From Actinomycetes bacterium (lineage in GTDB: Bacteria; Actinomycetota; Actinomycetes; Actinomycetales; Dermatophilaceae): 10,051 bases of DNA. The notes below the pieces were generated by a model. The model made no database searches and had not been told where the DNA came from. It was given only the letters and a program-made list of their open reading frames with translations. A program made the position numbers and the translations under genes. The stretch spans positions 1 through 10,051 of the forward strand of contig JAEWFB010000612.1 in the NCBI GenBank assembly GCA_023389095.1, given 5' to 3'. Every line of letters starts with the position of its first letter. The stretch's first letter is position 1. Below are positions 1 to 6,197 of this stretch, one piece after another.

Positions 1-1
1 G

Positions 2-868
2 CTGCGCCTCGCGGGCGCGGTCGCCGCCGTCGTGCTCGTCACGGGGTCGGCGCTCGCCGGCGCGGGCGTCTGGGCCGTCCGTGGCGCCGGCCACACGCTC
101 TCGGTCGGGCAGGCCACGCTGCCCGCGGTCGCCGTCGACCAGGCCACCGGTCCGCTCGGCAACCGTCTCCTGCTGCTGCGTCCGTCCGACGACGTCGTCG
201 ACTTCGTCCTCGCCGGGCAGGAGCCGGGCGAGCTCCTGCGCGACCTCGACCGCCGGCCCGACGCCGACGCCGCACCTCTCGTGACCGCCGTCGCCGCTCT
301 CGTCGGTGGCCGAGCCGCCGACGCGCTCGACGCCTCGTCGCTGGCCCGGCTCGGGATCGGCTTCGTGCAGGTGGCCGGTGGCGCGGAGAGCCCCCTGTCC
401 CGCCGCCTCGACGCCGCGGAGGGCCTGAGCCGGCTCGGCAGCAGCGATCACGGGGTGCTCTGGAAGGTGCGGCCGCTGCCGGCCGGCCGCGGGGCCGAGG
501 ACACCACGGCCCCGTCACGGGCTCGCCTCGTCGACCGCTCCGGTGCCGTGCTCGCCGTCGTCCCGACGGTCGGCCCGCACGCCGCCGTCGACACGGCGCT
601 GCCGGCCGCGTCGGGCCCGCGACGCCTCGTCCTCGCCGAGCCGTCCGAGTGGGCCCAGCACGCTGTCGTCACCTACCACGGTGCCACGCTCAGCCCGGTC
701 CCCGGTGCGACGCAGCCCAGCTACGACCTCCCGCCGGGGGCCGGCGCGCTGCGCGTCGACCTCGCGGCCGCCCAGCCGTGGTGGCGCATCGGCCAGGCGG
801 CGCTGCTCGCGTTCGTCGTGTTCATGGCGCTGCCCTTCGGCAACCGCCGTTCGAGGAGGCGCGCATGA
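2..868 (+). CDS. C-terminal part of a large membrane glycosyltransferase-like protein (5'-truncated by window edge)
   Basis: The reading frame is open from the window edge, so only the last 288 residues are visible. They begin inside a hydrophobic helix (about residues 3-28), continue with about 230 residues rich in Ala, Asp and Arg with no recognisable motif, and end with a second membrane helix (about 260-279, preceded by WWRIGQ) and the basic tail RRSRRRA. This suggests an external domain held between two membrane helices. The stop overlaps the next start as ATGA, so the two genes are probably translationally coupled. In actinomycetes the gene just before a DUF5719 gene in this neighbourhood is often a very large family-2 glycosyltransferase with a multi-helix C-terminus. 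The product name rests on that context, because the catalytic domain lies outside the window. An unrelated membrane protein remains possible. Confidence 0.6.
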   Translation: MRLAGAVAAVVLVTGSALAGAGVWAVRGAGHTLSVGQATLPAVAVDQATGPLGNRLLLLRPSDDVVDFVLAGQEPGELLRDLDRRPDADAAPLVTAVAALVGGRAADALDASSLARLGIGFVQVAGGAESPLSRRLDAAEGLSRLGSSDHGVLWKVRPLPAGRGAEDTTAPSRARLVDRSGAVLAVVPTVGPHAAVDTALPAASGPRRLVLAEPSEWAQHAVVTYHGATLSPVPGATQPSYDLPPGAGALRVDLAAAQPWWRIGQAALLAFVVFMALPFGNRRSRRRA

Positions 869-2325
869 GCAGGGCTGCCGGCATCGTCCGGGCCGCCGCC
901 GTGGCCGTCGTCGCGGCCGGTGTGGCCGTCGGAGCCACCCGGGTCAGCGGGTCCTTGCAGCTCGCGGCTCCCGGCGAGCGCGCCGGTCTGCCCGAGACGT
1001 CGAGCGTCCTCGTCGACGACGCCACCCTCGTGTGCCCGGGCCAGCAGCGGCTCGGTGGTGTCGGCCTGCGCGACGTCCAGGCCGACGTCACGGTGGCTGC
1101 CGCCGCTCCCGACCCCGGCGTCGTCGCAGGCGCCCCGAGCGGCGGCGGCCTGTCGCTGCTCAGCGGCCGCGACGCCTCGGGCCTGGCCCAGGGCGACGCC
1201 GCCGGTTCGCTCGTCAGTGCTGCCGCGAAGACCGCCGACGCCGTCTTCGCCCGTGGGGTCAGGGGACTCGCCCCGGGACTCGTGGCCACCCAGGTGTGGA
1301 AGCACACCGGTGACGACGACCGAGGCCTGGCCGTCACGCCCTGTCAGCTGCCCTCGTCGGACGTGTGGCTCGTCGGTGGCGGGGCGGGCGCCTCGCGCAC
1401 CGAGCGTGTCGTCGTCACCAACCCGGGCGCCAACGCCGTCACCGTCACCACCGAGGTGCTCGGCCGGCAGGGCCGGGTGCCGGGCACCGGCGACCGCAGC
1501 CTCTCGGTCGCCCCGCGCTCGCGCGTCGTCGTGTCCCTCGACGCCGTCGCGCCGGACGAGGCCGGCCCGGTCGTGCACGTCTCGGCCACGGGCGGCGTCG
1601 TGTCCGCGGTCCTCGACGAGCAGTGGATCGACGGTGCCACGGCGCGCGGCATCGACGACGCCACCCGGGCGGCGACGCCGGGCACCGACCTCGTCGTTCC
1701 CGGCATCGATGCCGCAGGCCCGGTGTGGGCACGCCTGGCCAACCCCGGCGGCACCGAGGCCCTCGCCCAGCTGCGCCTGCTCACCGACGCCGGCCCCGTC
1801 CAGCCCGACGAGCTGCGTGCCGTGCGGGTGCCCGCCGGCTCGACCGTCGACGTCGCGATCCCACGCACCACGGGCGCGTACGGCCTCGGCGTGCGCTCCG
1901 ACCACGCGCTCGTCGCGGCGGCCTGGACCGAGCGCCGGGGCACGACGGCCGACAAGATGGGCGACTTCGCCTGGACCCCGGCCGCGCCGCGGCTCAGCGG
2001 GGTGGGCGGGGTGCTGCTGCCGGGCCTTGCCGGCACCACCAAGCGGCTGCTGCTCACCTCGGGCGAGGCGGCCTCGCGGGTGCAGGTGCGCATCGGCACC
2101 GGGCCCTCGGCCCGTACCTCGACCGTCGACGTCCCCGCCGGTTCGACCGTGGCCACCGACCTCGGCGACGCCGACAGCGTCTGGGTCGTGCCGACGAGCG
2201 GTGACGTGCGCGGTGCGGTCTCGGTCGTCGGCAACGACGGCGGCGTGCCGACGTTCTCGATCGCCGCGGTCGTGCCCGCGCCGGTGCGGGCGCTGTCGGT
2301 CCCGGTGCGCCAGGTCCGCAACTGA
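865..2325 (+). CDS. DUF5719 family secreted/anchored protein, 486 aa
   Basis: The ATG at 865 follows a strong Shine-Dalgarno (GAGGAGG, 853-859, 5-base spacing) and overlaps the upstream stop as ATGA. An in-frame ATG at 649 lies inside the upstream gene and is rejected. Residues 6-25 form one hydrophobic helix (signal peptide or anchor, no lipobox), so the rest is probably outside the membrane. Landmarks match my memory of DUF5719: SSVLVDDATLVCPGQ near 46-60 and PCQLPSSDVWLVGGG near 159-173. The only cysteines are C57 and C160, plausibly one disulfide. From about 165 to the end the protein looks like three related beta-rich modules, each with a TNPG-like turn, a VPAGSTV-like strand and a closing strand pair. 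Function is unknown. Coupling to a probable envelope glycosyltransferase suggests an accessory envelope role (inference). Confidence 0.85.
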   Translation: MSRAAGIVRAAAVAVVAAGVAVGATRVSGSLQLAAPGERAGLPETSSVLVDDATLVCPGQQRLGGVGLRDVQADVTVAAAAPDPGVVAGAPSGGGLSLLSGRDASGLAQGDAAGSLVSAAAKTADAVFARGVRGLAPGLVATQVWKHTGDDDRGLAVTPCQLPSSDVWLVGGGAGASRTERVVVTNPGANAVTVTTEVLGRQGRVPGTGDRSLSVAPRSRVVVSLDAVAPDEAGPVVHVSATGGVVSAVLDEQWIDGATARGIDDATRAATPGTDLVVPGIDAAGPVWARLANPGGTEALAQLRLLTDAGPVQPDELRAVRVPAGSTVDVAIPRTTGAYGLGVRSDHALVAAAWTERRGTTADKMGDFAWTPAAPRLSGVGGVLLPGLAGTTKRLLLTSGEAASRVQVRIGTGPSARTSTVDVPAGSTVATDLGDADSVWVVPTSGDVRGAVSVVGNDGGVPTFSIAAVVPAPVRALSVPVRQVRN

Positions 2326-2336
2326 CGCGCGTCAGT
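2321..2336. repeat. Perfect 16-bp palindrome joining two convergent stop codons
   Basis: ACTGACGCGCGTCAGT is its own reverse complement. It contains the DUF5719 stop (TGA, 2323-2325, + strand) and the metallopeptidase stop (TGA on the - strand, 2332-2334) in symmetric positions. As RNA from either strand it could fold into a short stem at the end of each message. It has no U-tract, so termination by this element alone is doubtful. Confidence 0.6.
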
Positions 2337-2781
2337 CCCCGAAGCCGGGATCGAGCTCCTCGGGGGAGACCCCGAGGAGGCCGGCGACCTGCTCGGTGAC
2401 GATGTCGGCGACGAGGGCTGCGACGTCGCGACGGTCCGAGACGCGGGTCTCGACGGGGCGCCGGTACACGACGATCCGCGCCGGACGGGCACCGGTGGCG
2501 GGGAAGAGCCGCCCGAGCGGCACCTCGCGATGGTCCCAGGCCGCAGGACCGCGCGGCACGTCCTCGACCGCGAACTCCACCGCGGGGAAGGCCCGCCCGC
2601 ACGTCGCCTCGAGCCGTGCCGCGGCGTCGAGGACGTAGTCGTCGAACTCGTCGCGGCGCGAGACCATCGCCGGCACCGGCGGCCACGCGAGCGGTCCACG
2701 CCGGCCGCGCCCGTGCCGGTCACGGCGACGGGGCGTCGGCCGCGAGGCGGTGCTGCCGGTGGTGCTGCTGGTGGTGCTCAC
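2332..2781 (-). CDS. Zincin-like metallopeptidase family protein with degenerate active site, 149 aa
   Basis: The protein resembles the zincin-like metallopeptidase family (PF06262 type): a basic N-terminus with RRDRHGRGRRGPL (19-31), then RRDEFDDYVLDAAARLE, VEFAVEDVP, RIVVYRRPVETR (102-113) and a C-terminal helix. In active members that helix carries HExxH followed by xxFG. Here the aligned stretch is EQVAGLLGV (130-138), so both zinc-binding histidines and the catalytic Glu are gone; hydrolysis by the usual mechanism is unlikely. The GTG start at 2781 keeps the basic RDRHGRG segment, which I recall as common in actinomycete members, and lies exactly six bases after a TAGAGT box, fitting a leaderless mRNA. 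A Met at residue 39 (2667) is a weaker alternative. The gene is convergent with DUF5719 (6 bases between stops) and divergent from DUF3499. Confidence 0.85.
   Translation of the reverse strand: MSTTSSTTGSTASRPTPRRRDRHGRGRRGPLAWPPVPAMVSRRDEFDDYVLDAAARLEATCGRAFPAVEFAVEDVPRGPAAWDHREVPLGRLFPATGARPARIVVYRRPVETRVSDRRDVAALVADIVTEQVAGLLGVSPEELDPGFGD
2356..2379 (+). terminator. Candidate terminator hairpin after DUF5719 (10-bp stem, GAGA loop)
   Basis: CTCCTCGGGG (2356-2365) is perfectly complementary to CCCCGAGGAG (2370-2379), leaving the four-base loop GAGA, a GNRA tetraloop when transcribed from the + strand. It lies 31 bases after the DUF5719 stop and would block read-through into the antisense of the convergent gene. 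It has no T-tract, as is common in high-GC actinomycetes. It also lies within - strand codons for residues around LGVSPEE, so coding constraint may explain part of the symmetry. Confidence 0.4.
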
Positions 2782-2787
2782 GGCTCC

Positions 2788-2793
2788 ACTCTA
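2788..2793 (-). promoter_or_regulatory. Extended -10 box for leaderless metallopeptidase gene
   Basis: Reading the - strand, TAGAGT is followed by six bases (GGAGCC) and the GTG start. This is the same TAGNNT-N6-start arrangement found before three other genes in this window. Transcription would begin at or next to the start codon. No convincing -35 is visible at the usual distance. Confidence 0.5.
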
Positions 2794-2871
2794 GATCCGG
2801 CCACGGCGCCCACCGGGCAGGACGTCGACGTGTCCCCGGCGTGGTGATTCGTCCTGGCCCGACCGTGCGAC

Positions 2872-2877
2872 TAAAGT
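2872..2877 (+). promoter_or_regulatory. -10 box for leaderless DUF3499 gene
   Basis: TAAAGT fits TANNNT and is followed by eight bases before the GTG at 2886, so the transcript could start at the start codon. No Shine-Dalgarno precedes the GTG. It lies in the 104-base divergent region shared with the metallopeptidase promoter on the other strand; the two -10 boxes are about 80 bases apart. A -35 is not convincing (TTCGTC at 2848 with an 18-base spacer is weak). Confidence 0.45.
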
Positions 2878-2885
2878 CCCCGGAC

Positions 2886-3275
2886 GTGGGTCTGACACGT
2901 GGTTGTTCGAAGACGGGGTGCGCGCGCCCTGCCGTCGCCACCCTGACCTACGCCTATGCCGACCGGGCCGTCGTCGTGGGGCCGCTCGCGACGTACGCCG
3001 AGCCCCACACCTACGACCTCTGCCTCGAGCACGCCGAGCGCATGACCGCACCGCGGGGCTGGGACGTCGTCCGCGTGGGCGGGGAGTTCCCCGAGCCGCA
3101 GCTGGCCGGCGACGACCTGCTCGCCCTGGCCGACGCCGTCCGCGAGGCGGCCCGACCGCGCCAGCCGCGTCCGAGCGAGCGCACCGACCCGCGCGGCCAG
3201 GCGGCCGCCGAGGCCCAGGCCGGTGTCGTCGAGTCCGGCCGTCGCGGACACCTTCGGATCCTGCGCGACACCTGA
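2886..3275 (+). CDS. DUF3499 family protein with putative zinc site, 129 aa
   Basis: The core GCSKTGCARPAVATLTYAYAD (6-26), then VGPLATYAEPHTYDLCLEHAERMTAPRGWDVVR (31-63), is the conserved signature of DUF3499, an uncharacterised actinobacterial family. C7-x4-C12 and C46-x2-H49 could form a zinc-binding knuckle (inference). Residues 75-92 form a predicted helix, and the tail from about 93 is Pro/Arg/Glu-rich and probably disordered, with VVESGRRGHLRILRD at the end. The start GTG at 2886 was chosen because the family begins a few residues before CSxxxC and because of the TAAAGT box just upstream; the frame is open further upstream without family similarity. The stop lies 16 bases before manB. 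Association with manB is recurrent in actinomycetes, but the function is unknown. Confidence 0.85.
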   Translation: MGLTRGCSKTGCARPAVATLTYAYADRAVVVGPLATYAEPHTYDLCLEHAERMTAPRGWDVVRVGGEFPEPQLAGDDLLALADAVREAARPRQPRPSERTDPRGQAAAEAQAGVVESGRRGHLRILRDT

Positions 3276-3279
3276 CCAC

Positions 3280-3285
3280 TAGGGT
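3280..3285 (+). promoter_or_regulatory. -10 box for leaderless manB operon transcript
   Basis: TAGGGT, six bases (GGGGCC), then GTG at 3292. No Shine-Dalgarno with a usable spacing is present, so a leaderless start for manB is the simplest reading. The box sits between the DUF3499 stop (3275) and manB, giving manB-trm112-SIS its own promoter even though DUF3499 read-through is possible. Confidence 0.5.
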
Positions 3286-3291
3286 GGGGCC

Positions 3292-4767
3292 GTGCCTCAA
3301 CTCGTCGACTTCGTCAAGGCCTACGACGTCCGGGGGATCGTCCCTGACCAGCTCTCAGCCGACGTGGCCCGCGCCATCGGCGCCGCGTTCGCCGAGGTCG
3401 TGGCCATCCCCGACGGCAGTGCTGCGATCGTCATCGGCCACGACATGCGCCCGAGCTCGCCCGAGCTGTCGCAGGCCTTCGCGGCCGGTGTGACCTCGCG
3501 CGGCGTCGACGTCGTCCACATCGGGCTGTGCTCGACCGACGGCCTCTACTACGCGAGCGGCGCGCTCGATGCCCCGGGCGCGATGTTCACCGCGAGCCAC
3601 AACCCCGCGCGGTACAACGGCATCAAGATGTGCCGGTCGGCCGCGCGTCCGGTCGGTCAGGACTCCGGGCTCGCCGAGATCCGCGACCTCGCCCAGTGGC
3701 TCCTGGACGGCGGCACCGGGCTCGCCGAGCCGGTCGGCGGCCCCGGCAGCGTCACCGCGCGCGACCTGCTCGGCGACTACGCCGGCTTCCTGCGCTCGCT
3801 CGTCGACCTGTCCGGCAGCCGCCCGCTCAAGGTTGTCGTCGACGCCGGCAACGGCATGGGCGGCCACACCGTGCCCGCGGTCCTCGGCACCGCCGCCGGC
3901 CTGCCTGAGCTGCCGCTCGAGGTCGTTCCCCTGTACTTCGAGCTCGACGGCACCTTCCCCAACCACGAGGCCAACCCGCTCGAGCCGGCCAACCTCGTCG
4001 ACCTGCAGGCTGCCGTCCGCGAGCACGGCGCCGACATCGGCCTGGCCTTCGACGGCGACGCCGACCGCTGCTTCGTCGTCGACGCCGACGGCCGGCCCGT
4101 GTCGCCGAGCGCCGTCACGGGTCTCGTCGCTGTCCGTGAGGTCGCTCGCGCCCGGGCTGACGGCGACCGCGAGATCTCGATCGTGCACAACGTCATCTCG
4201 AGCGCCGCCGTCCGCGAGATCGTGGCCGAGCAGGGGGCCACGCCGGTCCGCACCCGCGTCGGCCACTCCTTCATCAAGGCCGAGATGGCCCGCGCCGGAG
4301 CGGTTTTCGGCGGTGAGCACTCGGCCCACTACTACTTCCGCGACTTCTGGTTCGCCGACACCGGGATGCTCGCGGCGATGCACGTGCTCGCGGCGCTGGG
4401 GGAGCAGGACGCCCCGCTGTCGCAGCTGTGCAGCGAGTACGAGCGCTACGTCGCCTCCGGCGAGATCAACTCGACCGTCGAGGACCAGTCCGCCGTCATC
4501 GAGCAGGTCCGCGCGTGGGCGCAGGTCCGCGACGCCGGCATCGACGAGCTCGACGGCCTCACGGTGACGTGCCCCGCAGGGGAAGAGCCGACCTGGTGGT
4601 TCAACGTCCGCGGGTCCAACACCGAGCCGCTGCTACGGCTCAACGTCGAGGTCGCCGACCGTGAGACCATGGAGCGCGTCCGCGACGAGATGCTCGCCCT
4701 CATCCGGTCGGGCGACCTCGTGGCAGACCCGGCGACCCGACCGACCGACGCAGGAGATGCATCGTGA
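3292..4767 (+). CDS. manB: Phosphomannomutase/phosphoglucomutase, 491 aa
   Basis: This cytoplasmic alpha-D-phosphohexomutase interconverts mannose-6-phosphate and mannose-1-phosphate (possibly the glucose phosphates too), feeding GDP-mannose for mannosylated envelope lipids and glycans. All four family loops are intact: the phosphoserine loop TASHNP (100-105, Ser102), the magnesium loop DGDADR (254-259), the sugar-specificity loop GEHSAHYYF (341-349), and the phosphate-binding loop RGSNTEPLLRLNVE (440-453). The N-terminus has KAYDVRGI (9-16). The length is normal. The GTG start directly precedes PQLVDFVKAYDVRG and follows a TAGGGT box by six bases. The stop overlaps the next start as GTGA, indicating an operon with the Trm112-like and SIS genes. 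Sugar preference cannot be fixed from sequence alone, but GEHSAHYYF is the form I associate with PMM/PGM enzymes. Confidence 0.95.
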   Translation: MPQLVDFVKAYDVRGIVPDQLSADVARAIGAAFAEVVAIPDGSAAIVIGHDMRPSSPELSQAFAAGVTSRGVDVVHIGLCSTDGLYYASGALDAPGAMFTASHNPARYNGIKMCRSAARPVGQDSGLAEIRDLAQWLLDGGTGLAEPVGGPGSVTARDLLGDYAGFLRSLVDLSGSRPLKVVVDAGNGMGGHTVPAVLGTAAGLPELPLEVVPLYFELDGTFPNHEANPLEPANLVDLQAAVREHGADIGLAFDGDADRCFVVDADGRPVSPSAVTGLVAVREVARARADGDREISIVHNVISSAAVREIVAEQGATPVRTRVGHSFIKAEMARAGAVFGGEHSAHYYFRDFWFADTGMLAAMHVLAALGEQDAPLSQLCSEYERYVASGEINSTVEDQSAVIEQVRAWAQVRDAGIDELDGLTVTCPAGEEPTWWFNVRGSNTEPLLRLNVEVADRETMERVRDEMLALIRSGDLVADPATRPTDAGDAS

Positions 4768-4967
4768 CCACTCAGCAGACCATCGAGCCGTGGCTGCGCG
4801 GCATCCTCCGCTGCCCGCAGTGCAAGGGCGAGCTGACCGACGCCACCCACGACACCGGATCGGGCGAGATGCCCGAGCTGCGCTGTGCCACAGACGGTCT
4901 CGCCTTCCCGGTCGAGTCCGGGGTTCCCGTTCTGCTCGTCGACCTCGCCCGGCGCATCGACGGCTGA
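4764..4967 (+). CDS. Trm112/YcaR-like small zinc-ribbon protein, 67 aa
   Basis: The pattern is IEPWLRGILRCPQCKGELT (7-25), LRCATDGLAFPVESGVPVLLVDLARR (39-64): the Trm112p-like fold, with C17, C20 and C41 as metal-ligand candidates. The position that holds a fourth Cys in many relatives is Asp44 here, as in E. coli YcaR (from memory), so zinc may be bound by three Cys or not at all. Eukaryotic and archaeal Trm112 proteins activate SAM-dependent methyltransferases; the role of the bacterial form is not settled. The start GTG at 4764 overlaps the manB stop and has a good Shine-Dalgarno, AGGAG (4752-4756), seven bases upstream, so it is translated with manB. It precedes a SIS isomerase-like gene by 13 bases. 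Confidence 0.9.
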   Translation: MTTQQTIEPWLRGILRCPQCKGELTDATHDTGSGEMPELRCATDGLAFPVESGVPVLLVDLARRIDG

Positions 4968-4985
4968 CACGGTCTCCGCCGTGTT
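4966..4985 (+). promoter_or_regulatory. Hairpin spanning the Trm112 stop and the SIS gene start codon
   Basis: ACACGG (4967-4972) pairs with CCGTGT (4979-4984), with a G-T wobble extending it to 4966/4985 and a six-base loop. The left arm begins in the Trm112 TGA and the right arm contains the GTG start of the SIS gene. With no Shine-Dalgarno for the SIS gene, ribosomes finishing Trm112 would open the hairpin and reinitiate, giving translational coupling (inference). The stem is short and could be chance. Confidence 0.35.
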
Positions 4986-6117
4986 CGACGAGACGCGCCT
5001 CGACGACGAGGGGACGCTCGCGTCCCTCGACCGCAGCGACACCCTGCGCGCCCTCGCCTCCGCCGGCGCCCAGGTGCGGCGCTCGCTCGCCGCGGCGTCC
5101 GATGCCGGTCTGGCTCGGTTGCGTGACGTCGACCCTCGGGCCGTCGTCGTGGCGGCCGCGGGTGGCTCGGCCGGGGTCGCCGACCTCTTCGAGGCGCTCG
5201 CGCGCACCGGCGCCTCGCTTCCGGTCCAGAGCTGCTCGGCCGGCCCGCTCCCGGGCTGGGTGGGGTCGCTCGACCTCGTCATCGCCGTGTCGCAGTCCGG
5301 TCGCGCCGCAGGCACGCTCGCGCTGGCCGCCGAGGCCCAGCGCCGAGGGGCCTCGCTGCTGACGATCGGGGCGCCGGACTCCCCGCTCGCCGAGGTGAGT
5401 GCCCGGGCCCGCGGCGTGCACGTGCCGATCCCGGTGTCGGGGTCGTCGTCGCGTACCTCGATGTGGGCCCAGGCGACGCCGGCCCTGCTGGCCGCCGACG
5501 CGCTCGGCATCGCCTCCGTCGGCGGCGACACCCTCGAGGCCCTCGCGGATGTCCTCGACCGGTGCGCCACCGAGGCGAGGCCCGCCTCGGAGTCGTTCGT
5601 CAACCCGGCCAAGGTGCTGGCCACCGAGGTCGCGGAGTCGGCGCCGATCGTCCTGGGGGAGGGGCCGTTCGGCGCAGTCGCGGCACGTCGGGCGGCCTCG
5701 ATGTTCGGCCGCACCGGCCGCGTGCCCGTGGCCCACGGTGCCCTGCCCGACGCGGCGAGCCAGATCGTCGCCTGCTTCGACGGGCCGCTCGCGGGCGGCG
5801 AGGCCGAGGGCGGCACCGACGACATCTTCGCCGACCCGTTCCTCGACGGGCCGACGCGGCCTCCGCTGCGACTCATCATGCTTCGCGACACGAGCGACGG
5901 CCCCGAGGCGCACCTCACCTCGACGATCGTCTCCGTCGCCGAGGACGCCGGCGTGCGCATCTCGCTCGTCGACGCCCCGGCCGACGACCCCCTGCTGCGC
6001 TTCGCCCACCACGTCGCCCTCACCGACTTCGCCGCCACCTACCTGGCCCTCGGTCTGGGCTTCGACCCTGCGACCTCGCCCCACGTCGAGCTGCTGCGCG
6101 GCGCACGCGTCCGCTGA
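4981..6117 (+). CDS. SIS-domain protein, phosphoglucose/phosphomannose isomerase-like, 378 aa
   Basis: Two sugar-isomerase domains can be recognised. The first has VVVAAAGGSAGVADLFEAL (55-73) and the phosphosugar-binding VIAVSQSGRAAGTLALAAEA (100-119) followed by a GASLLTIG strand. The second has ESFVNPAKVLATE (204-216), APIVLGEGPFGAVAARRAASMF (221-242) and the C-terminal LRLIMLRDT, HHVALTDFAATYLALGLGFDP (343-363), resembling the C-terminal domain of archaeal-type bifunctional PGI/PMI enzymes. It probably binds a hexose phosphate and may make mannose-6-phosphate for ManB. The usual sugar loop SGxTxET reads SGRAAGT, so catalysis is not assured. The start GTG at 4981 is the first plausible start after the Trm112 stop and precedes the family-like FDETRLDD; no Shine-Dalgarno is evident. 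It is the last gene of the manB operon. Confidence 0.85.
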   Translation: MFDETRLDDEGTLASLDRSDTLRALASAGAQVRRSLAAASDAGLARLRDVDPRAVVVAAAGGSAGVADLFEALARTGASLPVQSCSAGPLPGWVGSLDLVIAVSQSGRAAGTLALAAEAQRRGASLLTIGAPDSPLAEVSARARGVHVPIPVSGSSSRTSMWAQATPALLAADALGIASVGGDTLEALADVLDRCATEARPASESFVNPAKVLATEVAESAPIVLGEGPFGAVAARRAASMFGRTGRVPVAHGALPDAASQIVACFDGPLAGGEAEGGTDDIFADPFLDGPTRPPLRLIMLRDTSDGPEAHLTSTIVSVAEDAGVRISLVDAPADDPLLRFAHHVALTDFAATYLALGLGFDPATSPHVELLRGARVR

Positions 6118-6185
6118 ACCCCAGCAGCGTCGGGCCTGCCACGAGCCGGTCGGGTGCCGAACGCGTCCGGTGGGCCACGCGTCCG
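6105..6185 (+). repeat. Three copies of ACGCGTCCG upstream of mycothione reductase
   Basis: ACGCGTCCG occurs exactly at 6105-6113 (inside the end of the SIS gene), 6161-6169 and 6177-6185. The last two are 16 bases apart, cover the -35/spacer region and end directly at the TAGGCT -10 box of mycothione reductase. They could be operator half-sites or an activator site. The motif is G/C-rich and built around the palindrome ACGCGT, so base composition raises the chance of coincidence. The rest of the 80-base gap shows nothing else. Confidence 0.4.
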
Positions 6186-6191
6186 TAGGCT
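6186..6191 (+). promoter_or_regulatory. -10 box for leaderless mycothione reductase gene
   Basis: TAGGCT, six bases (GCGGGC), then GTG at 6198: the same arrangement as at manB, DUF808 and the metallopeptidase. No Shine-Dalgarno is seen. I looked for the SigR/SigH-type pattern (GGAAT with GTT) known for thiol-stress genes in streptomycetes and mycobacteria and did not see it. Confidence 0.5.
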
Positions 6192-6197
6192 GCGGGC

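Noticed and set aside
721..1905. Long antisense open frame (394 codons) opposite DUF5719
   Set aside because: It mirrors the third-position G/C pattern of the + strand gene, has low-complexity G/R/A/D composition and no recognisable domain; a typical high-GC shadow frame.
4884..4896. Loss of the fourth Cys (Asp44) in the Trm112-like protein as an anomaly
   Set aside because: As I recall, E. coli YcaR also has Asp here, so this is a normal variant rather than a defect.
4446..6084. Two long overlapping - strand open frames opposite manB, Trm112 and SIS
   Set aside because: Both are antisense to genes with clear family motifs and have no motifs themselves.
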